33,537 nucleotides of DNA from Pirellula staleyi DSM 6068 (GTDB taxonomy: Bacteria > Planctomycetota > Planctomycetia > Pirellulales > Pirellulaceae): the NCBI GenBank assembly GCA_945900945.1, contig CAMDKL010000060.1:1-33537 (forward strand). Reading direction: 5' to 3'. Positions 15,809 to 24,099 of this stretch are shown here, piece by piece. The notes beneath the pieces were generated by a model, which did not search any database, had not been told where the DNA came from, and was given only the letters and a program-made list of their open reading frames with translations. The translations under genes and the position numbers were made by a program. The first letter of the stretch is position 1. Each line of letters begins with the position of its first letter.

Positions 15809-16423
15809 CTATAGATTGGCGCCAGGGGTCGGCTCAATTCGAGGCATGGACTCCACTACTTTGTCAATCAATCCATACGCACAAGCCTCTTCCGGATCCA
15901 TGAAGCGGTCACGGTCGGTGTCCTTTTCAATCTGCTCAAGTCCCTGTCCGCAATGGCGAATGAGAATCTCATTGAGACGGCGCTTTGTCCGTTGAAACTC
16001 TTTTAAGTGAATCGAGATTTCCTCAGCAGTTCCCTGCATTCCGGCAAGTGGTTGATGGATCATGATTCGGGAGTTGGGTAACGAATACCGCTTATTCTTG
16101 GCACCTGCGGTCAGCAATACAGCACCCATCGACGCCGCTTGGCCAATGCAATAGGTCGCAACGTCGCACGAAACAAACTGCATCGTGTCATAAATAGCCA
16201 TGCCGGCGCTAACGCTGCCGCCGGGGCTGTTGATGTACATGTGAATATCCGCTTTCGGATCATCCGATTGCAAAAACAGCATCTGTGCGACCAAGGCGTT
16301 TGCAATTTCATCATCTACCTGCGAACCCAAGAATATTATTCGATCCTTGAGCAAACGGCTATAGATATCGTAAACGCGTTCTTCTCGACCGCTTTTTTCA
16401 ATGACGTATGGAATCAGTGGCAT
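15809..16423 (-). CDS. clpP: ATP-dependent Clp protease proteolytic subunit, first type (204 aa)
   Basis: Serine peptidase ClpP. The catalytic triad is visible as Ser98 in GQAASMGAV, His123 in MIHQP and Asp172 in KDTDRD; the oxyanion NSPGGSV (65-71) is intact. It has the canonical ClpP length and closely follows the main bacterial ClpP pattern. It forms the degradation chamber used with ClpX or ClpA/C unfoldases. It is the downstream gene of a two-clpP operon (29 bp gap). No trigger factor or clpX gene is adjacent, unlike many bacteria. Confidence 0.97.
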   Translation of the reverse strand: MPLIPYVIEKSGREERVYDIYSRLLKDRIIFLGSQVDDEIANALVAQMLFLQSDDPKADIHMYINSPGGSVSAGMAIYDTMQFVSCDVATYCIGQAASMGAVLLTAGAKNKRYSLPNSRIMIHQPLAGMQGTAEEISIHLKEFQRTKRRLNEILIRHCGQGLEQIEKDTDRDRFMDPEEACAYGLIDKVVESMPRIEPTPGANL

Positions 16424-16452
16424 TTAATCGTTGGCTCCAGAGTAGGTGTGCG

Positions 16453-17079
16453 TTAGGAATTCTCTTCGTCGCCCGTTGGCGTCTTGGTCAAGATCTTGTC
16501 GACCAACCCGTATTCCATGGCCTGAATTGCCGTAAGGAAGAAATCTCGATCTGTGTCCAAAGCGATTTGATCCGCAGTCTTTCCCGAGTGCTTTGCAAGG
16601 ATATCGTTGAGTTGCGATCGCATTCTCAAGATTTCTCTGGCTTGGATCTCAATATCGGAAATCTGGCCCCGAACGCCGCCATGCGGTTGGTGGACCATTA
16701 CCGAACTGTTCGGCAAACAATAACGTTTGCCCGGTGAACCGCCCGCCAAAAGAACCGCCGCACCACTAGCTGCCTGTCCCACGCAATAAGTTGCCACAGG
16801 GCACGACAGCATCTGCATTGTGTCGTAAATAGCCAACGTCGAAACGACTTCGCCACCCGGAGAATTGATGTAAAAGTGAATGTCCTTGCGTCGCTGTTCG
16901 CTTTGCAAGTAGAGCAATTTCATGATGACATCGTTAGCATTGCCAGCGTAAATTTCACCTTGGAGGAAAACGATACGGTTTTCCAACAACAAATCGCCGA
17001 GGGTCATCTGCCGTTGGCGTTGATAGCTTTGGTACGCGTGCGAGTCATAGACCGGCGGCATTTTCGAAAAGTGATTCAA
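16453..17079 (-). CDS. clpP: ATP-dependent Clp protease proteolytic subunit, second type (208 aa)
   Basis: A second ClpP paralogue. The triad is complete: Ser105 in GQAASGAAV, His130 in MVHQP and Asp179 in LDTDRD; NSPGGEV replaces NSPGGSV. The N-terminus (MNHFSKMPPVYDSHAYQSYQRQRQ) is longer and charged/aromatic, unlike that of its neighbour, which suggests different processing or axial-loop contacts. Side-by-side ClpP1/ClpP2 genes suggest a mixed tetradecamer of two different rings, as known in mycobacteria, or distinct homomers. Start ATG 17079 with a possible promoter at 17210-17237. Confidence 0.97.
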   Translation of the reverse strand: MNHFSKMPPVYDSHAYQSYQRQRQMTLGDLLLENRIVFLQGEIYAGNANDVIMKLLYLQSEQRRKDIHFYINSPGGEVVSTLAIYDTMQMLSCPVATYCVGQAASGAAVLLAGGSPGKRYCLPNSSVMVHQPHGGVRGQISDIEIQAREILRMRSQLNDILAKHSGKTADQIALDTDRDFFLTAIQAMEYGLVDKILTKTPTGDEENS

Positions 17080-17209
17080 TTGTTGCCTTCCCTTACTGCG
17101 AGTTCTTTAACCTTCGATCTATACATCTTTAGCATTGCCCACCTTTTGGCAAGGCCACAACAGGGAATCTTTGCCTCCATTGAGAGACTCCATCCCATCC
17201 GCAGTTACA

Positions 17210-17237
17210 ATTCTAGACTATGTCTCGACTATGGCAA
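17210..17237 (-). promoter_or_regulatory. Candidate clpP operon promoter with repeated CATAGTC
   Basis: On the minus strand, TTGCCA (17232-17237) and TAGAAT (17210-17215) are 16 bp apart, giving a leader of about 125 nt to clpP. Two CATAGTC copies 11 bp apart lie in the spacer, one helical turn, as a regulator site might have. Confidence 0.35.
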
Positions 17238-17322
17238 AACGCTAGCAAACAACTTAGAATTCTTGATATGGAGCGGCGGGCGATAATCGCTAGGGCCTCA
17301 GGCTGCCTATCAGGTGATATCG

Positions 17323-17362
17323 CCGGTGAAATCAGGCCCGGGGCTAGCGCCCACCGGTTCAC
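17323..17362. repeat. REP-like palindromic element with GGGCTAGCGCCC core
   Basis: Outer arms CCGGTG (17323-17328) and CACCGG (17352-17357) enclose GGGC-TAGC-GCCC (17341-17352). I associate the motif of CCCGGGGCTAGCGCCC next to CACCGG with dispersed palindromes of pirellulal genomes; that is recollection, not a search. It sits in the spacer between clpP and the mutase gene. Confidence 0.5.
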
Positions 17363-17444
17363 GAAACCCACGACTTGAATGCCATTGGGTTAGTGCCTGC
17401 GGCTCAGTAAAATCCTTTTCTATCCAGTCCAAGAAAGAGTAAGC

Positions 17445-19274
17445 TTGTCCACCTCACCTCGAATCCAGTCAGCTGTTCAACAGATAAAAATGGTCCAATC
17501 GCAAGGGAAAATCAGCCCGGGGTCGTTGGAAAACATTACTTGTTGGCTGACGCAGGACCGGTACGCCTCGTACCTGCCCAAAGTTCTCGAGCAAATCGAA
17601 TCCAGCAAGTGGCAAGCGTTGGACGATGCGTTCTGGACCGTCATTCCTTTCGGCACAGGCGGTCGGCGTGGTCGAATGAATGATATCGGGTCCAATGCAA
17701 TCAACGATCGAACCATCGGCGAAAGTGCACAAGGCTTGGCCGAATACATTTTACAAATGCCTGCTTCCAATGCGCCTCTTTCCTGCGCGATCGCCTACGA
17801 CACTCGGCACAAGTCTCGCCATTTCGCAGAACTCTGCGCGTCGATCATGGTGGCCAACGGTTTCCACGTCTATTTCCTGGACGACTACCGCGCAACGCCT
17901 CAGTTGTCGTTTGCCGTCCGGGAGAAAAAATGCTCGTGCGGAATCATGGTTACGGCATCGCATAATCCGCCGAGCGATAACGCGGTGAAAGTCTATTGGT
18001 CGACCGGTGGCCAGATTCTGCCGCCTCACGACTCAGCCATCATTGATCGTGTCATGAATGTCCAACAAATCAAAACGGTCTCGTTTGCAGACGCCCTTCA
18101 AACCGGAAAAATTTCGATCATTACTCAGGAAATCGATCGCGACTATCTAGCATCCGCCACAAAGTACTCATGGCCCGGATCACGAAATGTTCGTTTAATT
18201 TATTCTCCCCTGCATGGTGTCGGTAGCTTCGCTGTACTTCCACTGCTCAAAGCGGCGGGCTTCAACGATGTGATCGAATATGGGCCGCATGCAACACCCG
18301 ATGGAGATTTCCCAAATGTGCCTGGTCATGTTAGCAATCCGGAAAACACCGCCGTATTCACCGCCATCATTGAAGATGCCAAAGCGAAAAATGCGAACTT
18401 AATTTTAGCCACTGACCCAGATTGCGATCGCATGGGATGCGCCTGTCCATTAACGACAGATGCGAACAGCCCATGGGCAACCCTGAACGGCAATCAATTG
18501 GGTGCGCTGCTCACCGATTTCGTACTCGGAAAACTCATGTCGTTGGGGCAGCTGACCAGTAAAACTTACGTGATCAAGACGTTGGTTACAACCGATTTGA
18601 TACGTCGGATAGCGGAAAGTTATGGCGCTCGATGTGAAGGCAACATTCACGTCGGATTCAAGTGGATTGCCGGCTTGATGGACGATTGTGGCCCCGACGA
18701 TTTCGCTTTTGGAACGGAAGAATCACACGGTTACCTCATCGGCCAGTACTGTAGGGACAAGGACGGTGCGGTCGCTTGCTTGCTGATGTGCCAACTGGCA
18801 GCTGACTTGAAAGCCGAGGGGCTGACAATGCATCAACGGCTTGATCAGTTGCAAGTCCAACACGGCTGTCATCTCGAGGATTTGATCAACGTCCAAATGG
18901 AGGGGAGCGAGGGAATGGCCAACATGAAGAAACTCATGCAATCGCTTCGCGACAATCCACCAGCCGAGATGGGCGGCCTCAAGGTAGTGGCAGTCCGAGA
19001 TTATGGTAACTTAACTCGACGCATTGTCGGTGGCGGAACCGAGACAATCCTCGCTCCGAAAAGCAATATGCTTATGCTCGATTTGGCCTTGCCTGGGCAA
19101 TCTGTACCGTCAGGCAATGCAATCGCCGTGCGACCCTCGGGGACCGAGCCTAAAGTCAAGTTCTATTTGTTTGGCGTTGAGCCTGTAACCAACGCATCAG
19201 GACTTGCCAGTGCCAATCACGCTGTCGCCGAACGCATCGCCAAAATGAAACTGGCCGCAAAACGATTGGGGTAG
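17445..19274 (+). CDS. Phosphoglucomutase/phosphomannomutase (alpha-D-phosphohexomutase, 609 aa)
   Basis: Interconverts hexose 1- and 6-phosphates through a phosphoserine. Signature motifs are all present: FGTGGRRGRM (69-78), the catalytic-serine loop TASHNP (170-175, Ser172), the Mg-binding DPDCDR (324-329), the sugar-binding GTEESHGY (423-430) and the phosphate-binding RPSGTEPK (563-570). The length of about 600 fits the larger bacterial phosphoglucomutase/phosphopentomutase-like group (PGM2-like) rather than the 450-residue ManB group. Start is TTG at 17445 with only a purine-rich AAAGAG upstream; no ATG gives a better match. Hairpin at 19347-19371 may terminate it. Confidence 0.95.
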   Translation: MSTSPRIQSAVQQIKMVQSQGKISPGSLENITCWLTQDRYASYLPKVLEQIESSKWQALDDAFWTVIPFGTGGRRGRMNDIGSNAINDRTIGESAQGLAEYILQMPASNAPLSCAIAYDTRHKSRHFAELCASIMVANGFHVYFLDDYRATPQLSFAVREKKCSCGIMVTASHNPPSDNAVKVYWSTGGQILPPHDSAIIDRVMNVQQIKTVSFADALQTGKISIITQEIDRDYLASATKYSWPGSRNVRLIYSPLHGVGSFAVLPLLKAAGFNDVIEYGPHATPDGDFPNVPGHVSNPENTAVFTAIIEDAKAKNANLILATDPDCDRMGCACPLTTDANSPWATLNGNQLGALLTDFVLGKLMSLGQLTSKTYVIKTLVTTDLIRRIAESYGARCEGNIHVGFKWIAGLMDDCGPDDFAFGTEESHGYLIGQYCRDKDGAVACLLMCQLAADLKAEGLTMHQRLDQLQVQHGCHLEDLINVQMEGSEGMANMKKLMQSLRDNPPAEMGGLKVVAVRDYGNLTRRIVGGGTETILAPKSNMLMLDLALPGQSVPSGNAIAVRPSGTEPKVKFYLFGVEPVTNASGLASANHAVAERIAKMKLAAKRLG

Positions 19275-19346
19275 AGCTAAAGTAGAATTCTAGTTGTCGC
19301 CGAACTTAGAGCTTAGGCGAGCGGCGAAATGAAAACTGGCTGGATA

Positions 19347-19371
19347 AAACGAGTTGTGTTGATACTCGTTT
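19347..19371 (+). terminator. Hairpin downstream of phosphohexomutase
   Basis: AAACGAGT (19347-19354) pairs with ACTCGTTT (19364-19371) around 9 nt, 72 bp past the mutase stop. Its 3' arm ends in TTT, but there is no longer T-tract. Confidence 0.4.
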
Positions 19372-19411
19372 AACCCGGAATCGCTGGGGAATTCTCGTTT
19401 TTTCTGCAATA

Positions 19412-19446
19412 AATCACGAAAATAGAATCAAGCGTTCGCTTGATTC
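19412..19446 (-). terminator. Intrinsic terminator on the minus strand
   Basis: A 10-bp perfect stem with arms GAATCAAGCG (19425-19434) and CGCTTGATTC (19437-19446) and a 2-nt loop (in practice an 8-bp stem with a 6-nt loop). On the minus strand it is followed by CTATTTTCGTG, a T-rich tail. It lies 14 bp past the stop of the small minus-strand frame at 19460-19597 and does not face the plus-strand mutase properly. Confidence 0.6.
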
Positions 19447-19459
19447 AGGACTAATAAGT

Positions 19460-19597
19460 TTAGAAAGGACAATCTATACACTCTTCGTCAGATTCGCTTG
19501 TTTCTTGTGGGTTGTTTGTGTCCCTTATGCCAGTCCTACAAGGCATACAACCAGTTGGATCACTACCTCCGGCGGCAATACTAATAACACTACTCAC
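19460..19597 (-). CDS. Candidate small two-CxxC peptide gene (45 aa from GTG)
   Basis: The minus strand encodes a peptide beginning MSSVISIAAGGSDP with CMPC at 17-20 and CIDC at 40-43, an acidic stretch between them (SESDEE) and the C-terminus PF. The frame stays open upstream of the GTG to at least about 19690, but no better start codon is visible. Four cysteines as two CxxC pairs could bind a metal or be modified. Evidence that it is real: an intrinsic terminator sits 14 bp past the stop, on the right strand, and a hairpin (19622-19641) precedes it. Against: no homologue known to me and a tight GAAGGG-to-GTG spacing. No function proposed. Confidence 0.4.
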   Translation of the reverse strand: MSSVISIAAGGSDPTGCMPCRTGIRDTNNPQETSESDEECIDCPF

Positions 19598-19706
19598 TAG
19601 CCCTTCGCGACATTTTTTGATCGAAATCCGGAAAGATTTCGGAAAATACTTTTGATATTCGGCGTCCCCTCTGCGATTGGCGGACTGGTCGAGCGTCGTC
19701 CTCGCT

Positions 19707-19822
19707 GGGGTTGCGTCTACGAATTAGATGAAACCCCGTTGGGGTTTGGTCTCATGCGATCACGCGAGATTTCCAGGGTGCGCTGCGCGACCCTGGGCTA
19801 TGCGATATTACGCCGTTGGCGT
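19707..19822 (+). repeat. Left three-hairpin REP-like element flanking the RAYT gene
   Basis: In plus orientation the element reads: GGGGTT, CGAATT, GATG, then hairpin 1 AAACCCC-GTT-GGGGTTT (19731-19747), hairpin 2 CCAGGGT...ACCCTGG (19773-19796, with GCG/CGC extension), GATAT, then hairpin 3 TTACGCC-GTT-GGCGTAA (19808-19824). A second copy of hairpin 3 (19832-19844) and a 13-bp direct repeat ATGTGGCATCGTT (19852, 19875) follow. The same blocks occur in inverted orientation to the right of the transposase gene. Confidence 0.85.
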
Positions 19823-20019
19823 AAGAAAACTACGCCGTTGGCGTTCGAAACATGTGGCATCGTTAGCGAATACAATGTGGCATCGTTGTCTTAACGATTG
19901 CCGTGCTTTTGGCGTATGGAATGGAAGCCCGAAATGAAATATCGTTCAAAAACGTATCACACCACTTCATTCGAATTAATCATCCTTTGTCATAGATCCC
20001 GCATAGGAGGAACATTCAC

Positions 20020-20475
20020 GTGGCGCAGTCGCTGGCCCAGGTATATTTGCATCTTGTGTTCTCTACCAAAGAACGATGGCCGTTCTTCCAAGACAAAGCT
20101 GTAGTTCAGGAAACACATTGCTATCTTGGTGGGACATGTACGAAACTTGGTTGTCCTGTTATTCGCGTCGGTGGCGTGGCTGATCATGTCCAAATCCTGT
20201 TCCGTTTCGGACGAACCATTTCGATTGCGGACTTGATGCAGGAATTAAAACGTGAATCGTCGAAGTAGGTCAAGAACAATGGTGCCGCCTTCAAAAACTT
20301 TCATTGGCAAAGTGGGTATGGTGCTTTCTCCATCAGTCCGAGCCATGTCGATCTTTTGGTTGCATACATTGAGAAGCAAGAGGAACATCATCAATCGGAA
20401 TCATTTCAGGATGAATTTCGAAGGCTCATGAGACGTTACGAAATTGAATGGGATGAACGATACATTTGGGATTGA
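20020..20475 (+). pseudogene. REP-associated tyrosine transposase (RAYT, IS200-like TnpA), nonsense-mutated
   Basis: From GTG at 20020, with a perfect AGGAGG 7 bp upstream, the translation MAQSLAQVYLHLVFSTKERW is the classic RAYT/Y1-transposase start; GGVADHVQIL and the C-terminal YIEKQEEHH with the expected catalytic Tyr follow. An in-frame TAG at 20266-20268 interrupts it after residue 82; the frame continues without further stops to TGA at 20473-20475 (KNNGAAFKNFHWQSGYGAFS...). Members I know have Trp at that place (SSKW), so one G-to-A change explains the stop. The metal-binding HxH is HVQ here, a second lesion. These enzymes are thought to process REP palindromes, and this one lies between two inverted REP-like elements. 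Confidence 0.85.
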
Positions 20476-20549
20476 ATGCGTGATCTATCAATGGATTGCA
20501 TGAATTCGGCGAAAACTGTTTTAACGGCCAGTAGGGCCGTATGCGATTC

Positions 20550-20663
20550 ACCCCAACGGGGTCATATCTCAGAGCCCAGGATCGCAAAGCGCACCCTGGG
20601 GAAAAGTCGCCACGCAGTTCGATTACCCCAACGGGGTTGCATCCGCGAATTCGGTCAAACCCC
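20550..20663 (-). repeat. Right three-hairpin REP-like element, inverted relative to the left copy
   Basis: Read on the minus strand it repeats the left element: GGGGTT (rc of 20658-20663), CGAATT (20648-20653), GATG (20640-20643), hairpin 1 ACCCC-GTT-GGGGT (20625-20637), hairpin 2 CCCAGGGTGCGCT...CCTGGG (20575-20600), GATAT, hairpin 3 ACCCC-GTT-GGGGT (20550-20562). Hairpin centres are 43.5 and 31.5 bp apart, against 45.5 and 31.5 in the left copy; total length is 114 against 116 bp. An additional imperfect palindrome (AACCC/GGGTT) overlaps its outer end. Confidence 0.85.
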
Positions 20664-20672
20664 GTTTGGGTT

Positions 20673-20942
20673 CGTTCCACAATCTATTCAAAAATCTTTT
20701 CAATTGACCAGACGTGTCCGTTAAATGACGAAAAATAGCTTGTGGACCTGGAGGCTTGTTGTGAACTGGGCAAGAATGCGTTAGCATCCTAACCAGCATT
20801 TGGAATGCCATAGTTCAAACGAGATTGATCTCTAGGTGATGGGCGACGGGTACTGTATGAGAGATACTTGTCCGCATGCGATTGCACACCCATTCTCCGT
20901 CTCTCATTATTAGGTTTCACTCAGATAAAAGGAATTTCAGGT
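20673..20942. promoter_or_regulatory. recA upstream region
   Basis: This spacer between the right REP-like element and recA should hold the recA promoter. I see no convincing SOS box. The nearest candidate, TACTGTAT-GAGAG-ATAC at 20851-20867, has a good left half of a LexA-type site but the right half is displaced by a base and lacks CAGTA. A weak imperfect hairpin lies at 20775-20800. Confidence 0.35.
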
Positions 20943-22067
20943 ATGGCCGCTTCAACCAGCAAGAGCAAGAAAAAATCCGACAAAGGCCCACCGGCTGAGC
21001 CGATCACCGGTCTTGAGAGTATCTACAAACGAGAGCCTAGCCTCAGGACCACTCTCCAACAAATCGAAAAGCAATTCGGCGAAGGCTCCATTATGCCTTT
21101 GGGCGGAGAAGCACAGCTCAAAATTGAAGGCATTCCAACGGGCTCGCTTTCTCTCGATATGGCTCTTGGTGGAGTCGGAGTTCCTCGTGGCAGAATCATC
21201 GAGATCTTTGGCCCAGAATCCAGCGGCAAAACGACTATCGCATTGCATATTTGCGCTCAAGCTCAGAAGGCCGGCGGCATCGCGGCTATCATCGACGCTG
21301 AACACGCATTCGACCCAAGCTGGGGAAAGAAGCTCGGCGTTGAATTGGACACGTTATTAGTTAGCCAACCCAGCAGCGGCGAAGAAGCCATGCAAATCAC
21401 CGAGATGCTAATCAAGAGCAATGCGGTTGACGTTATCGTCATCGACTCGGTGGCCGCATTGGTTCCAAGACAGGAACTTGAGGGTGAGATCGGTGATTCG
21501 CACATCGGACTACAAGCTCGTTTGATGAGCCAGTCCATGCGTAAACTCACTGGCGTTATCGCCAAGAGCAAAACTTGCGTAATCTTTATTAATCAGATTC
21601 GTGAAAAAATAGGAGGTATGTCGTACGGTTCCCCGGAAACGACCCCTGGCGGTCGCGCTTTGAAATTCTATTCGTCGTGCAGAATCGATGTCCGCAGGAT
21701 TGGACAGCTCAAGGATGGCGAAATGATTGTCGGTCAGCGAGTCAAAACCAAGATCGTAAAGAATAAGGTCGCACCACCATTCCGTATTGCGGAATTCGAT
21801 ATGATGCACACCTGTGGCATCAGTTTCGAAGGTGACCTACTCGATCTTGGCACAGCTCACAAGATCGTTAACCGTAGCGGTGCTTGGTTCAAGTATGGCG
21901 ATACCTACATTGGCCAAGGAAAGGAAAAGGCACGCAACTACCTAATGGAAAACAAAGACGTTGCAAACGCCATACGCGATGCCATCATTGCGTGCGGTGG
22001 CTACGCAGGTCCAGAAGGCAAACCTGAAGCCAACGAAGTTGAACAAGAAGTCGCTGCCGATTCCTAG
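20943..22067 (+). CDS. recA: Recombinase RecA (374 aa)
   Basis: RecA, the DNA-dependent ATPase for homologous recombination and SOS induction. Walker [10 protein letters not shown] is at 90-98, Walker [12 protein letters not shown] at 163-173, and the DNA-binding loop 2 region [24 protein letters not shown] (read in parts) at 217-240. The start is ATG at 20943, with AAAGGA upstream; an in-frame TTG at 20868 would add 25 residues with no match to the family. A 20-residue Lys/Ser/Pro-rich N-terminal extension precedes the conserved core. It converges with the histidine kinase gene across a hairpin. Confidence 0.98.
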   Translation: MAASTSKSKKKSDKGPPAEPITGLESIYKREPSLRTTLQQIEKQFGEGSIMPLGGEAQLKIEGIPTGSLSLDMALGGVGVPRGRIIEIFGPESSGKTTIALHICAQAQKAGGIAAIIDAEHAFDPSWGKKLGVELDTLLVSQPSSGEEAMQITEMLIKSNAVDVIVIDSVAALVPRQELEGEIGDSHIGLQARLMSQSMRKLTGVIAKSKTCVIFINQIREKIGGMSYGSPETTPGGRALKFYSSCRIDVRRIGQLKDGEMIVGQRVKTKIVKNKVAPPFRIAEFDMMHTCGISFEGDLLDLGTAHKIVNRSGAWFKYGDTYIGQGKEKARNYLMENKDVANAIRDAIIACGGYAGPEGKPEANEVEQEVAADS

Positions 22068-22082
22068 GATCAGCCCACGTAC

Positions 22083-22104
22083 GTCAGCCTGTCCTCAGGC
22101 TGAC
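22083..22104. terminator. Bidirectional hairpin between recA and histidine kinase genes
   Basis: GTCAGCCTG (22083-22091) pairs perfectly with CAGGCTGAC (22096-22104) around a 4-nt loop, in the 60-bp gap of two convergent genes. There is no T-tract on either side, so termination would not be classic intrinsic. Confidence 0.55.
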
Positions 22105-22127
22105 ACGGCACTGGTATCGATCGAAGG

Positions 22128-23822
22128 CTATCCTCGCATGGTCGGTAATGATTCAGCGGAACTTGGAACACGATTGGGCTTCCACGGCAACAGCAACTCG
22201 AATTCTGTACCATTACCTACTTCGGATCGCACCTCAATGTTTCCCCCATGCTCTTTCGCAATTTTGAGACTAACTGGCAAACCCAACCCAGTTCCACGAT
22301 TTCCCTTGTTGGACTCAAACATGGAAAAGATTCTCCCAAGGTCATTCGCGGCAATTCCAACGCCATTATCTCGCACTTGGATACTCGCAAATTCTTTGGA
22401 CTCACAGAGGAAAATCTCAACACAGCCATCCAGCTTGTCCACACAGGCATCGATTGCATTACCGACCAGGTTCATAAGAGCGCGGTGAATGGCCTCACTA
22501 TCAAGCATCATTTTTTGGAACGCTTCCGGACGACTCCATCGGATAGAAACCGACTTTTCCGTGCCCCGTATCGTTGATAGCTCAACTACGTCATCAATGA
22601 CGGTGCGCAAATCCACGATGCTGCGGTTCGGCTTGCGATCCTTGCTCATCGTGAGCATGTCCATTACGAACGATTCGATGCGTTCTTGGTTGCGCTCGCA
22701 AATGCGCCAGCCGCTTTGGACGACGTCCATTTCACCACCCTTGATTCCTTGATCGACGAGATAGCCGCCACCACGAAGCCCCTGGACAATGTTCTTAATA
22801 TGGTGCGAGAGCGTCGCAATGGTCTGGCCCATGGCTGCAAGACGTTCGGCTCGTACCATACTTTGGTAGAAGTTGGTATCTTCGATCGCAAGTGCCGCTT
22901 GATGTCCGATTGCGATGAGCATTTTGAGATGCTCTTCATTGAAAACGGGTTCGCGATTCATTGCGTATTGGCCCGCCGAAACCGAGGTGTCAATGTAGAT
23001 AACACCAACGCTACCGTAGCGTCCTTTCATGGGGACACATATGGCTTCACGTATCCCGCCAGCGGAAATGCTGGCGGTGGCGTTCCAGCGTTCGTCTTCG
23101 CACGCATCACTGGTAAGTACTCCTTCTTCCTTCTTACAGACGTAATCCAGAATCGTCTTGCTGATGGTCATTCGGTGGGAAGAGGCATTGACACCGCGAT
23201 TGCGGCGGCAACTCGGCATCAGCTCTCCTGTTTCCAAGTCAGTGAGCATGATGCAACCGCGATCGCAATTCACCCATTGAAAAATCAGCTCCAGGATTTG
23301 GTGCAACAGTTGGTCGATATCCAAAGTCCGACTCACCGCAAGCGAAGTACGGTACATGATTTCCCAATGACTTTTTGCTTGGGACGATGCTTTGTCGGAC
23401 TTGATCTTAGCTGTCCAATCGTCGGTCCGTTCACTCAATTGCTTTTCAACTTCGACTCGGCCAACAATTTGAGACGACTCGCTGTTTGCATTCTGCACGA
23501 TATCGACGTCATTGTCCGCTGGGCCAAAGGGACGAAAACTTAAACGGAACAACATCAACCGCTTGCCGATTTGGACACGATCGCCGACGCACAGTGTATG
23601 TTCTGTGATCCGCGTACCGTTTACAAAAGTCCCGTTGCTACTTCCTAGATCTCGCAAAATATACTCGCCGTCGACAAAATCGATTTCGGCATGAGTTCTA
23701 GAAGCTTCCGAGTCCTCGAGATGGACGTCGCAATGACTATCTCGCCCCAATTTTTGTTTGGATTTGTGAATCAAATAGTGGGTGCCAATGTTAGCACCGC
23801 GTACAACCAAAAAGGAAGCCAA
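22128..23822 (-). CDS. FHA-GAF sensor histidine kinase (564 aa)
   Basis: Cytoplasmic sensor kinase: FHA domain at about 1-100 (LGRDSHCDVHL, SRTHAEI, DLGSSNGTFVNG), a GAF domain at about 155-315 and a kinase module. The phospho-acceptor is probably His340 in TLSHHIKN, the N box NLVGNAIDAC is at 451-460, the G1 box DNGVGI at 485-490 and the G2 box GTGLGL at 510-515. No membrane helix, PAS or receiver domain. FHA binds phosphothreonine, so this may connect Ser/Thr kinase signalling with a two-component step. The start is TTG at 23822 because an in-frame stop is two codons upstream. No response regulator gene is adjacent. Confidence 0.93.
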   Translation of the reverse strand: MASFLVVRGANIGTHYLIHKSKQKLGRDSHCDVHLEDSEASRTHAEIDFVDGEYILRDLGSSNGTFVNGTRITEHTLCVGDRVQIGKRLMLFRLSFRPFGPADNDVDIVQNANSESSQIVGRVEVEKQLSERTDDWTAKIKSDKASSQAKSHWEIMYRTSLAVSRTLDIDQLLHQILELIFQWVNCDRGCIMLTDLETGELMPSCRRNRGVNASSHRMTISKTILDYVCKKEEGVLTSDACEDERWNATASISAGGIREAICVPMKGRYGSVGVIYIDTSVSAGQYAMNREPVFNEEHLKMLIAIGHQAALAIEDTNFYQSMVRAERLAAMGQTIATLSHHIKNIVQGLRGGGYLVDQGIKGGEMDVVQSGWRICERNQERIESFVMDMLTMSKDRKPNRSIVDLRTVIDDVVELSTIRGTEKSVSIRWSRPEAFQKMMLDSEAIHRALMNLVGNAIDACVDKLDGCVEIFLCESKEFASIQVRDNGVGIAANDLGRIFSMFESNKGNRGTGLGLPVSLKIAKEHGGNIEVRSEVGNGTEFELLLPWKPNRVPSSAESLPTMRG

Positions 23823-24099
23823 CTTTTTCTAACCCTCTTTATTCGACCAAATTTCCAGACCTGCCATTGTGGTTTTTCAAAGTTCCCATGCGATTGTAGC
23901 TGAAACATGTCACACTGGAACGGGGCAACGTATACTCTCCAGTTGGAAGAGAAGCCGACTTGGACGCATTGCCCAAATCGAGTAATGAATAGGAATCGTT
24001 TCAAATAAACAAAAAGAAATATCATCAAATGAAAAGACTTCTAACTCTTTTTTTGCCTTCTTACTTTGCTCCCACGTTGGTACATCGCGAGCGTTTGCG

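Noticed and set aside
20851-20867. LexA-like SOS box before recA
   Set aside because: Only the left half fits the enterobacterial consensus and spacing is off by one; the planctomycete LexA site is not known to me.
20868-20942. Upstream TTG extension of RecA
   Set aside because: Adds 25 residues without RecA similarity; the ATG at 20943 has AAAGGA upstream.
22217-23543. Plus-strand 285-codon frame at 22686-23543 and others inside the histidine kinase gene
   Set aside because: Antisense to the FHA-GAF kinase, whose domain motifs are continuous on the minus strand.
23914-23943. Inverted repeat ACTGGA...TCCAGT around TATACT upstream of the monooxygenase gene
   Set aside because: Six-base arms with 18-bp spacing are expected by chance, and no -35 box is placed correctly.
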